A stretch of 64,000 bases of DNA, from positions 452,481 to 516,480 of the forward strand of contig NZ_CAHJXN010000001.1 of the NCBI RefSeq assembly GCF_903645285.1. Reading direction: 5' to 3'. The notes under the pieces are model-generated. The model did not search any database and was not told the origin of the DNA. It saw only the letters and a list, made by a program, of their open reading frames with translations. Within the stretch, counting starts at the first letter, position 1; each line of letters begins with the position of its first letter. The position numbers were made by a program, and so were the translations under genes. Below, piece after piece: positions 9,132-17,200 of this stretch. This stretch comes from Streptococcus thalassemiae. Lineage in GTDB: Bacteria > Bacillota > Bacilli > Lactobacillales > Streptococcaceae.

Positions 9132-9485
9132 ATGATTTTAATGAAATTAGCATCTATTTTATTATTGATACTGACCTTAGTCGTCTGCATTATCATAAGC
9201 AAACTTTTTAGATTAAAAAAACTAGGACGAAATTTTGCGGATTTGGCCTTTCCAGTTTTAATATTTGAGTATTACTTGATTACAGCTAAAACCTTTACCC
9301 ATAATTTTCTCCCTAGACTGGGACTAGCCCTCTCACTTCTAGCCATTATTCTCGTTTTTTTCTTCCTTTTGAAAAAACGTAGCTTTTACTATCCTAAATT
9401 CATCAAATTCTTCTGGCGTGCAGGATTCTTATTAACCCTTGTTATGTATATTGAGATGATTGTTGAATTGATGGCCCAGAAATAA
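9132..9485 (+). CDS. small four-helix membrane protein (DUF3397-like)
   Basis: The roughly 117-residue protein has four hydrophobic segments, a basic loop (RLKKLGR) after the first and a KKRSFYYPKF motif before the fourth. Size and topology resemble the DUF3397 family of Firmicutes, whose function is unknown; the family call is from memory. In-frame ATGs occur at 9126, 9132 and 9141. The one at 9132 coincides with the predicted transcription start and none has a good ribosome site, so the transcript may be leaderless. It is followed by a strong bidirectional terminator. Confidence 0.7.
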   Translation: MILMKLASILLLILTLVVCIIISKLFRLKKLGRNFADLAFPVLIFEYYLITAKTFTHNFLPRLGLALSLLAIILVFFFLLKKRSFYYPKFIKFFWRAGFLLTLVMYIEMIVELMAQK

Positions 9486-9497
9486 AAAACTAAATCG

Positions 9498-9540
9498 AAA
9501 ACACCTCAATCAAACTAAAATACAGTGATTGAAGTGTTTT
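9498..9540. terminator. bidirectional terminator between convergent genes
   Basis: Arms 9498-9512 and 9526-9540 pair over 15 positions with one mismatch (AAAACACCTCAATCA against TGATTGAAGTGTTTT), with T-rich flanks on both strands. It serves the plus-strand DUF3397-like gene and the convergent minus-strand gene. Confidence 0.88.
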
Positions 9541-9566
9541 TTCTTTATCTATTTTTTCATCAATTC

Positions 9567-9875
9567 CTATTTTCCTTCTTTATCAGGAAAGAGATAACCA
9601 ATCCCTACACAAGCTAGCACACCTGCTCCAATGACCAAGCCATTTGAAATTGGCAACAGGTCCAAAATTGCATTTGCGATGATAAAGGCAATAGTTAAAC
9701 ACATCAGACTAGCCTTGTAATCCTTTTTCAAAAGATTCTCTAGTGTGAAAAAGAGGAACAAACCTACCGGAATCAATGACCAGAGGTTGACATTAAAATT
9801 TGGCCATCCAACAGAACCAAAATACACTACTGTCGCTGCTGCTAGTAAAAATACAATCCCCAATAACTTTTTCAT
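9567..9875 (-). CDS. small LiaF-TM-like membrane protein, function unknown
   Basis: The 102-residue protein has four predicted membrane helices and a short C-terminal tail (FPDKEGK). The WSLIPVGLFLFFTLENLLKKDY segment is reminiscent of the transmembrane module of LiaF/DUF5668 proteins, but the match is only by eye. The ATG at 9875 is preferred because GGAGAT lies 7 nt upstream; the longer frame to 9977 spans the promoter. It is transcribed from its own promoter as a single gene. Confidence 0.75.
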   Translation of the reverse strand: MKKLLGIVFLLAAATVVYFGSVGWPNFNVNLWSLIPVGLFLFFTLENLLKKDYKASLMCLTIAFIIANAILDLLPISNGLVIGAGVLACVGIGYLFPDKEGK

Positions 9876-9949
9876 TTGTTTATCTCCGATTTCTTTTTTA
9901 GGAACTTGAGTTATCTGATATTGATGCCTCACGTCCCTTACAAAAATCA

Positions 9950-9978
9950 TTATAGCAGAGGTCAGTTTCAAGAACAAG
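9950..9978 (-). promoter_or_regulatory. promoter of the small membrane protein gene at 9567-9875
   Basis: The minus strand carries TTGTTC (9973-9978), a 17-nt spacer and TATAAT (9950-9955), leaving a leader of about 70 nt before the ATG at 9875. Confidence 0.7.
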
Positions 9979-10037
9979 TTCGTTTGCCTATCTGGTCTCT
10001 ATACCAGTCTAAGTGGTCTGATTTTCTTTAAAAAGAA

Positions 10038-10060
10038 AAAGAAGCCTGATAAGACTTCTT
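10038..10060 (-). terminator. terminator of tRNA-Thr
   Basis: On the minus strand GAAGTC and GGCTTC form a 6-bp stem with a short loop, followed by a T-rich run, a few nt after the tRNA 3' end. Confidence 0.8.
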
Positions 10061-10065
10061 CACTT

Positions 10066-10138
10066 TGCCGATTGCAGGGATCGAACCTGTGACCTAGGCT
10101 TTACGAGTGCCTTGCTCTACCAACTGAGCTAAATCGGC
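10066..10138 (-). tRNA. tRNA-Thr (anticodon CGT)
   Basis: The 73-nt cloverleaf has acceptor arm GCCGATT/AATCGGC, D-stem GCTC/GAGC with the AGTTGGTA loop, anticodon loop CTCGTAA giving CGT (reads ACG, Thr), and T-arm CAGG-TTCGATC-CCTG. The discriminator base is A and CCA is not encoded. It stands alone between a small membrane protein gene and the ABC transporter operon, with its own terminator. Confidence 0.96.
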
Positions 10139-10239
10139 TATTACACTTACAGTATAGCACTCTGAGAATAGATGTCAAGGAATTTTCATCTCTATTAGAA
10201 AAAAGCCTGTCCTGAGACAAGGCTTTGAGTTTCTTCATC

Positions 10240-11025
10240 TTAGGATCCAGCACTTTCGTAGGAATCCAAGCCCCTGTCCCAGAGTTTAAGGGAAATACTA
10301 AAAAAGACAAGGGAAATCAAAATCAAACCTCCGATGTTAAAGATTACATCCTTGTCCTGCAAGAAATAGCTGGCAGGATAGTAGGCCGTAAAGGCAAAAG
10401 GCACAATAAAGCTAATCAACCATCGAAGAAGGGAATTGTAAATCGAAATGGGATACTTGGCAAAGTCATTAAACATATAGAAAATGTAAATCATAGCCCC
10501 TGACTGCTTGGTCCAAAAAGCGATACTAGCTGTCGCGATTTTAAGAGAAGTATAAATCAAGGTCGCAAAAGGAATGCAGACTAGGAAAATCAGGAATTTT
10601 GGAAGAGTCCAATCAATGCTAGTCACTGTTGTTCCCAATAGGATACCACCGACCAAGAGTTCGCCCAAAGCATCAATCTGAAAGGTCTCAACCAAGATGT
10701 GAAAGAGAGGATTGATAGGACGCGTCAGATACTTGTCAAACTCCCCTTTTCGCACCAAACGTTGCCCCAGTGCCCAGAGATTGTCAAAAAAGAGATGGTC
10801 CAAGCCCTTGGGAATCAAGGAAAAACCATAGATAAAGGCAATTTCTTGGAAGGACCAGCCTTCTAGCGAGGGGATATGTTGAAAGATGACATTGAGAAAC
10901 AAGAGGTTCAAGCCTTGGGTCAGAAAAACTCCCAGGACACCAACTACAAAATCCACCTTGTATTCCATGATTTGTTTGATGTATTGTCTAATAAAAATCA
11001 GATGCATGCGTTGATATTTTTTCAT
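10240..11025 (-). CDS. ABC-2 type permease (COG3694 family)
   Basis: The 261-residue protein has six predicted membrane helices and the conserved FDKYLTRPINPLFHIL segment of the COG3694 permeases. It is the last gene of a three-gene exporter, starting 1 nt after the stop of the other permease with GGGAGG as ribosome site. It pairs with the 11027-11845 permease to form the transmembrane channel. The substrate is unknown. Confidence 0.88.
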   Translation of the reverse strand: MKKYQRMHLIFIRQYIKQIMEYKVDFVVGVLGVFLTQGLNLLFLNVIFQHIPSLEGWSFQEIAFIYGFSLIPKGLDHLFFDNLWALGQRLVRKGEFDKYLTRPINPLFHILVETFQIDALGELLVGGILLGTTVTSIDWTLPKFLIFLVCIPFATLIYTSLKIATASIAFWTKQSGAMIYIFYMFNDFAKYPISIYNSLLRWLISFIVPFAFTAYYPASYFLQDKDVIFNIGGLILISLVFFSISLKLWDRGLDSYESAGS

Positions 11026-11026
11026 A

Positions 11027-11845
11027 CTAACCTCCCTGAATGGTGATAAAGGACTGGACTCGTTTCCAAATCAACTGAGACAAGCCCACCATCACTAAGA
11101 GCCAGAAAAATTGTAGCAAAATCGCCTGAATCATCTGACTGGCATCGTATTTCCCAACGATAATCATGACCGGAGTGTAAATCAAGGATGAAAAAGGCAG
11201 GAAGGAGAGAATATCTGAAACAACCTTTGGAAAGAAAGCCAAGGGAATCAAACTTCCAGACATAAAAGCCACTATGGAAGTCTTAAGTAGATTGGAACCC
11301 CATAGATTTTTAAACACAAAGGCTGAAAACCCAAAACAGATATTAAAGAAAAAGTTAATCAGATAGGCCAGCGTTAAGCTAAAGAGGTAAAGGACAGTTA
11401 ATCCCAGCACTTCTACAATCTCTTGCCCAGATACGATTTTCATCAAGACAATGACACTTAAAAATGGAAGGCCAACAGAGATAAAAATCAACCACTTGGA
11501 CCCAAGCTCAGTGAAAAGATAAGAGGCCGCAAAATGCACTGGTCTCAGTAAGCGCATGATAATGGAACCATCCTTGACCTCCTCCCCAATCATAAAGGAC
11601 GAATCTGACCTAGTCAGAAGATTGGTCACAAAACTCATGATGATGTAGAGGGTGATATCTGCCATACTGAAGCCCTGAATCAAAGACTCTTGTGAGGAAT
11701 CAAAGACAGCCTTCCAAAGATAAAAGGCAACAAAAGCCCCCATGACATCGCCGATCCGATAAAGAATAAAGTTGACTCGATAGGTGATCAACTCCTGAAC
11801 CCCTGCATTGATAAAGGGTTTATAACGTCTCCACATTTTGACCAT
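11027..11845 (-). CDS. ABC-2 type permease (COG4587 family)
   Basis: The 272-residue membrane protein has six helices and the family motif GSIIMRLLRPVHF after the second. It starts 1 nt after the ATPase stop with AAAGGAG 7 nt upstream. It forms a heteromeric exporter with the downstream permease and upstream ATPase. Systems with this gene order are widespread in Firmicutes and uncharacterised; drug or lipid export would be speculation. Confidence 0.88.
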   Translation of the reverse strand: MVKMWRRYKPFINAGVQELITYRVNFILYRIGDVMGAFVAFYLWKAVFDSSQESLIQGFSMADITLYIIMSFVTNLLTRSDSSFMIGEEVKDGSIIMRLLRPVHFAASYLFTELGSKWLIFISVGLPFLSVIVLMKIVSGQEIVEVLGLTVLYLFSLTLAYLINFFFNICFGFSAFVFKNLWGSNLLKTSIVAFMSGSLIPLAFFPKVVSDILSFLPFSSLIYTPVMIIVGKYDASQMIQAILLQFFWLLVMVGLSQLIWKRVQSFITIQGG

Positions 11846-11846
11846 C

Positions 11847-12839
11847 TTAGAGCTCCTTTCGGTAGAAACGGCGGATAATATCCTCGATATCCGTATCCAC
11901 CATCTTCAAATCGCGGATTTCAAAATCAGACAGGGTTTGCTTAATAATATCAGCTGATTGGTAGCGAGAACTATCGAATTCAATGTTAAGACTATTTCCT
12001 TGTCTATCAACGGTCATATCAGACAAGCCTTCATAGTGAGAGGCGAGATGACTTTGACCTGGCACCAGTTCAAAGGAGAGAGTCTTCATCTTACCAAAGG
12101 TCTCCTTGAGTTGGCTCACCGTTCCATCAAAAATCTCCTGCCCCTTATCAATCATAAAAATCCGATCACAAAGTTGCTCAATGTCGCTCAGGTCGTGAGT
12201 GGTCAGGAGAATGGTCGTCTCTTCCTCCTGATTGATCTGAGTAATAGCCCGACGAATGTTATCCTTGACCGAAACGTCCAAACCAATGGTCGGCTCATCT
12301 AAAAAGAGAACCTTGGGATTGTGAAGCAAAGAGGCTGCAATGTCCGCCCGCATGCGCTGTCCCAATGAAAGAGTTCGCACAGGATCCTTGATAAAGTCCT
12401 TCAAATCCAAGACTTCATTCAAAAAATCCATGCGCTTATGAAAGAGCGAGTCTGGAACATCATAAATCTCTTTCAAAACCGTGTAGGTCTCTTGCAGTGC
12501 CAAATCCCACCACAGCTGGGTGCGTTGTCCAAAGACTACACCAATATCTTTGACATAATCTTGACGATTATCCTGAGGAATCTTGCCGTTAATCCTACAA
12601 AAACCAGATGTCGGCTTTAAAATCCCGGTCAGCATTTTAATGGTTGTCGACTTCCCAGCACCATTTGCCCCGATAAAGCCTAAAATCTGCCCCTTGGGAA
12701 CCTCAAAGGTCAAATCCTTAACCGCTTCAAAGGTCTGCTTTTCAGGATGAATAAAGGAGCGCAAAGCCCCCTTCAAGCCCGGTTCCTTAACTGTCTTCAC
12801 AAAATTTTTCTGAAGATGTTCCACTTCTATCATTGCCAT
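11847..12839 (-). CDS. ABC transporter ATP-binding protein (COG4586 family)
   Basis: The 330-residue ATPase has Walker A GANGAGKSTT, signature LSLGQRMRADIA, Walker B VLFLDEPTIGLD and a His switch in LLTTHD. An N-terminal extension (KTVKEPGLKGALRSF) and a C-terminal domain of about 90 residues are typical of the COG4586 group. It energises the two permeases encoded downstream. The ATG at 12839 follows AGGGAGAT by about 5-6 nt; a longer frame to 12887 lacks a ribosome site. A consensus promoter lies about 115 nt upstream. Confidence 0.9.
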   Translation of the reverse strand: MAMIEVEHLQKNFVKTVKEPGLKGALRSFIHPEKQTFEAVKDLTFEVPKGQILGFIGANGAGKSTTIKMLTGILKPTSGFCRINGKIPQDNRQDYVKDIGVVFGQRTQLWWDLALQETYTVLKEIYDVPDSLFHKRMDFLNEVLDLKDFIKDPVRTLSLGQRMRADIAASLLHNPKVLFLDEPTIGLDVSVKDNIRRAITQINQEEETTILLTTHDLSDIEQLCDRIFMIDKGQEIFDGTVSQLKETFGKMKTLSFELVPGQSHLASHYEGLSDMTVDRQGNSLNIEFDSSRYQSADIIKQTLSDFEIRDLKMVDTDIEDIIRRFYRKEL

Positions 12840-12953
12840 ATCTATCTCCCTATCGTAAGGAATAGAAAATCGTATTTTCGAACACAAGTATTCTAAATCC
12901 TTACTTTCTACACCTTCTACATTTTATTATTACAGAAAGCTTTATACCAACCT

Positions 12954-12982
12954 ATTATAGTCCAATAAAAACTAGAATGCAA
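12954..12982 (-). promoter_or_regulatory. promoter of the ABC-2 exporter operon
   Basis: The minus strand carries TTGCAT (12977-12982), a 17-nt spacer and TATAAT (12954-12959), giving a leader of about 110 nt. The rest of 12984-13100 is AT-rich with nothing recognisable. Confidence 0.75.
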
Positions 12983-13100
12983 GCGTTTGCCTAAAATTTG
13001 TGAAATTGAAAATTTTTCTCTTAAAATAATACTTTTAATCAAAAATTCTGTTTGATAGTTTAAATTACCAACCTACCATCCTTCCCTACTAAAACAGCCC

Positions 13101-13152
13101 TTGACTTTCTCGATCTTTTTTTGTAATGTATATGTAATACACTATCATTACA
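13101..13152 (+). promoter_or_regulatory. promoter and palindromic operator of the toxin-antitoxin pair
   Basis: TTGACT at 13101-13106 is a good -35; the -10 is less clear (TAATGT or TATATG downstream). Inverted arms TGTAATG (13122-13128) and CATTACA (13146-13152) flank the start region, with a further GTAATAC copy between them. This is a likely binding site for the antitoxin, as expected for an autoregulated operon. Confidence 0.6.
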
Positions 13153-13164
13153 AGGAGAAATGCC

Positions 13165-13452
13165 ATGTCAACACTTAAACGAGACCGAGTTTATAACTTC
13201 CGCGTCAATACTCAACTATTTGAAGAAGCAAAAACCATCCTAGAAAGCCAAAACATCAGCCTTTCAGATGCCCTCAACCTCTTTGTAGAACAAATCGTCC
13301 TTGAAAAAGGTCTCCCAATTAAAACAGCCGACCAACTCAAAGCAGAAATCTTCCTAGGCGAACTCAAGTCAGAACTAGATAAAGGCTACCAAGACATCAT
13401 CGAGGGGCGTCTCTACGACGCAGACGAGGTCTTTTCAAAGTATGGACTATAA
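13165..13452 (+). CDS. RelB/DinJ-family antitoxin
   Basis: The 95-residue protein has an N-terminal ribbon-helix-helix segment (VYNFRVNTQLFEEAKTILESQNISLSDALNLF) typical of RelB/DinJ and an acidic C-terminus that would wrap the toxin. GGAG lies 8 nt before the ATG. It overlaps the toxin gene by 11 nt, the usual arrangement for coupled translation. It should neutralise the toxin and, with it, repress the palindrome-containing promoter. Confidence 0.88.
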   Translation: MSTLKRDRVYNFRVNTQLFEEAKTILESQNISLSDALNLFVEQIVLEKGLPIKTADQLKAEIFLGELKSELDKGYQDIIEGRLYDADEVFSKYGL

Positions 13453-13783
13453 AGTACGCTTTACAGAACAAGCCAGACAAGACTTGGACAATATTTTCAT
13501 CCACTACTCCACAGACTTCAGTGAAAACATAGCCAAGAAAGTCTTCACTCGTCTCCAACAAATTACCAACCTACTCACCTTCTCACCAGAGGGCGGTATT
13601 AACTTTGACCATAAAATCGGATACTCCCTCTATCCAGAAAATATGCTCAGAATGATTGTCTCTAAACAATACCTACTCTTTTACCTCGTTCATGAAAAAG
13701 AAGTCCATATCCTGAGAATTATCAACTCACGCACCGACTACCTAAACCAACTCGACCACCTCTTTCAACATATCCAAGACTGA
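13442..13783 (+). CDS. RelE/ParE-superfamily toxin
   Basis: The 113-residue basic protein has the RelE/ParE fold pattern: VRFTEQARQDLDNIFIHY helix pair, a central P-E-G-G-I segment and the C-terminal MIVSKQYLLFYLVHEKEVHILRIINSRTDY strand block. It is probably either a ribosome-dependent mRNA interferase (RelE) or a gyrase poison (ParE); the sequence by eye does not distinguish them. It is downstream of and overlapping with the antitoxin. No strong terminator follows. Confidence 0.87.
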   Translation: MDYKVRFTEQARQDLDNIFIHYSTDFSENIAKKVFTRLQQITNLLTFSPEGGINFDHKIGYSLYPENMLRMIVSKQYLLFYLVHEKEVHILRIINSRTDYLNQLDHLFQHIQD

Positions 13784-13852
13784 GAAGTAAGCTCTCTGTC
13801 TTTTTATTTACTGTAAATCAATTGCATATGAAAAAGCATAAACAAGGATTTT

Positions 13853-13960
13853 TTAAAACTCCCAATCCTCTAACATATTGAGGAGCTCCCCAACGTTCGA
13901 CTCATGCACAAGCTCGCGTTTGTAGAGAACAGCAATCAAAGCATGGAAACCATTCTCTTT
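13853..13960 (-). pseudogene. C-terminal remnant of an unidentified protein gene
   Basis: In one minus-strand frame a protein-like stretch of 35 codons (containing NGFHALIAVLYKRELVH and GELLNMLEDWEF) runs to a TAA. An in-frame stop lies just upstream and there is no start codon in a sensible place. The composition looks coding, but I do not recognise the family. It lies in a gap that also holds a RUP-like repeat, suggesting decay after insertions. Confidence 0.35.
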
Positions 13961-14015
13961 TTAGACTCAAAATGACGAGATTGTGGACCTCTACAGGTCC
14001 AATAACTTTTAACAT

Positions 14016-14122
14016 TATAGTTGATTGAATCTGGAATAGTCCGCCGAGTTTTCTAAAACATTGTTATAAGTTGGTTTAAATCCCCCAATCAATTTGTCCA
14101 TTTTTTATCTCATTTCACTATA
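14016..14122. repeat. RUP-like 107-bp repeat
   Basis: The segment is bounded by imperfect inverted ends (TATAGTTGATTGA and TCATTTCACTATA, 10 of 13 positions complementary) and starts and ends with TA. The length of 107 bp equals that reported for RUP elements of pneumococcus, thought to be moved by an IS630-type transposase. No ORF is present. The identity is inferred from length and ends only. Confidence 0.45.
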
Positions 14123-14156
14123 CAATAAGTGAGGCCGAAAAAGTCTGTAAAATTAA

Positions 14157-14201
14157 AAAACGCATAATATCAGGTCTTGAAAACTTGATACTATGCGTTT
14201 T
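14157..14201. terminator. hairpin terminator downstream of the giant adhesin gene
   Basis: Arms 14157-14174 and 14184-14201 pair over 16 of 18 positions (AAAACGCATAATATCAGG / CTTGATACTATGCGTTTT). Read on the minus strand it ends in a T run, as for an intrinsic terminator. The stem is closely related to that of the hairpin at 4118-4171. The ~90 nt between it and the adhesin stop contain nothing else I recognise. Confidence 0.75.
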
Positions 14202-14294
14202 ATTGTGGCTTCATTTTATCCTGAAATGAAGTTTTTGCCCATCCTCATTAAGGACAATCTGTTCATTGCAAACAAATGATACCCATTAGAAAGA

Positions 14295-17200
14295 TTAGTC
14301 TTCTTTTTTCTTGCGAGCAAGAAGTCCAAATCCACCTAGAACTCCAAGGAGTCCAAGTGCAGCTAGACTAGCGTTAGCTTCTGTACCTGTGTTAGGCAAT
14401 TCTTTTTGACCATCAACATATTTAGGTGTTGCTGGCATTTGAGGTTTAGATGGCTGTTCAGGTATTGCTGGAGTTGCTGGCTCTACCGGTTGTGCTGGTT
14501 GAGTCGGTTCAACCGGTGTTGGAGTTGGCATCTCAACTTTACGGAAGATATGTCTGATATTTCCATTTGAATCTGTCACAGTCTTCACATATTCGTAACC
14601 TGGAATTGTTCCCGGTTCTTTAGAACCTGGCTCACTTGGTTTCAATGGATTTCCATTCTCATCAGTCCAAGTAGTTGTATTTTGCTTACCTGGATTTGGT
14701 TGAGGAACAGGTGAAGGTGTTGGAGCTGGTGGTGTTACTTTTTCATAAACATGAACAGTATCTCCATTTGACAGTTTCTTCGTTTCTACGAATCTGTATT
14801 CTGGAATGTCTTTCTTATCGACTGTTCCCGGTTCACTTGGATAGTTAGGAATTTCGTTTCCTTCTTTATCTTTGAAGAAGGTACTTACTTTTTCGTAGAT
14901 ATGTTCAGTATCACCATTTGGTAATTTCTTCGTTTCTACGAATCTGTATTCTGGGATGTCTTTCTTATCGACTGTACCTGGCTCACTTGGATAGTTTGGA
15001 ATCTCTTTGCCTTCTTTATCTTTGAAGAAGGTACTTACTTTTTCGTAGATATGTTCAGTATCACCATTTGGTAATTTCTTAGTCTCTACGAATCTGTATT
15101 CTGGGATGTCTTTCTTATCGACTGTACCTGGCTCACTTGGATAGTTTGGAATCTCGTTGCCTTCTTTATCTTTGAAGAAGGTACTTACTTTTTCGTAGAT
15201 GTGTTCGATATCTCCGTTTGGAAGTTTCTTAGTCTCTACGAATTTATAACCTGGAATCGTTTTAGCCGGGGTTTCTCCTTCTTCTGTTGATTTCACAGGG
15301 TTGTTGTCTTTATCAACAGTAATAAGATTACCTTCCTTATCCTTGAATGTTGTTGTTACTTTTTCGTAGATGTGTTCGATATCTCCGTTTGGAAGTTTCT
15401 TAGTCTCTACGAATTTATAACCTGGGATCGTTTTAGCTGGGATTTCTCCTTTTTCTGTTGATTTCACAGGATTGTTGTCTTTATCAACAGTAATAAGATT
15501 GCCTTCCTTATCCTTGAATGTTGTTGTTACTTTTTCATAGATATGAGTAGTATTACCCTTGCCATCAACTTTAGTTTCAACAAATCTATAGCCCGGGAAG
15601 TCCTTCTTATCAACTTTGCCATCTTCTGTAGTACTTCCTGAAACAACATTCCCATCTGTGTCTTTAAACTCCGTTACAGGACGCACAGTTGGAGTATAAG
15701 TTTCAGAAACTACTTTGCCATTGACGTCTTTCACTTGAACTGTTACTCCAGAAGTTTTCCCTACGAAATCTTTTTCTGGTGTAAATTCAATGACTCCATC
15801 CTTAAGTACATATGTTCCTTCTCCTGGAACTACAACTTCTTTCACTTCTTTACCAGTTTTATCAACTAATGTCAGAGTAAACTTATCAAGTTCAACTTTT
15901 TCATGACCTTTATTAAAGTTTACTGTTGTATTATCTTGATCTGGCGTATCAAATACTACAGGAGATGTTTGAATAGTTCCACGAGCTCCTTCAGTAACCG
16001 ATGAAGCACCTGTTGGAGTTACAGCTGTCACCGTTGGGGTGTAGGTAGTCGTTGTCGCTGTTCCGTTGGCATCTTTCACTTGAACTGTTACTGGAGTTGC
16101 CTTTCCTACGAAACTTGAAAGAGGTTGGAAGGTGATGGTGTTGGTGTCTTTGTTTAGACTGTAGGTACCTTGATCTGCCACTGTGACAGTTGTAGTTTCT
16201 GCTCCATTGGCATCAAGAAGCGTTACCGTTCCTTTATCTAGCTCAACAGACTTCGCAACAGTTTCAACCATAGCACTACCTTTAGTAAAGTTCACAGTGC
16301 TAGCGTCTGTATCTGCAGTATCATACTTAATAACTGAAGTCTGCGCTTGTCCTTGCGGTCCAGTTGTCTCTGAAGCTTCAGAGCTTGGTGTTACTGGAAT
16401 AACTGTTGGGGTGTAGGTAGCTTCTTTCGTAATGCTTGCAGTTTCATTCTTGGCATTTTTAACAGTCGCAGTTGCTTCAACTTTGATGGCATCTGGTGTC
16501 CCCTTATACGCACCATCTGGTTGGAAGGTGACTTTACCTGTCGTTGAATCAATTGTATACCTACCAACTGATTGAACAACTACAGATGTTTCATCTGTCG
16601 CTTGGCCTGTAGTTGGATCCACAAGCTTATAGCCTGTGATAGTCGTTGTTGCTTCTGCTCCATTTGACAAGGCAAAGGTTGGAGTTCCTTCTTGTTCTGC
16701 CCCTTGAATATCTTTCGATGTCACATCAGTCGACGTTAGAGAAACTGGAGTAACTGTCGGAGTGTAAGTCGCGGTTGATGTTTCACCATTTGAGTCCGTT
16801 GCTTGAACAGTAACACCTGTTCCCTTCTTTTTATATGATGGATCTGGTACGAAGGTCACAAGACCTGTTGTTGGTTCAATTGTGTATGTTCCTTCATTTG
16901 CAATTGTCACACTATCTGTTGCTTGATTTGTTTCTGGAGAAATCAACTGATGCTTCACAACTGTTACACTCTTGTCTGAAGTCTTAAAGGTTGGAGTTCC
17001 ACTTTGAGTAGCCCCTTGAATACCAGTCGATGTAGCATCTTCAGATGTCATGGTTACATCTGTTACCGTTGGGGTGTAAGTCGTTGTTGTCGCTGTTCCG
17101 TTGGCATCTTTCACTTGAACTGTTACTGGAGTTGCCTTGCCTACAAAGCTTGAAAGAGGTTGGAAGGTGATGGTGTTGGTGTCTTTGTTTAGACTGTAGG

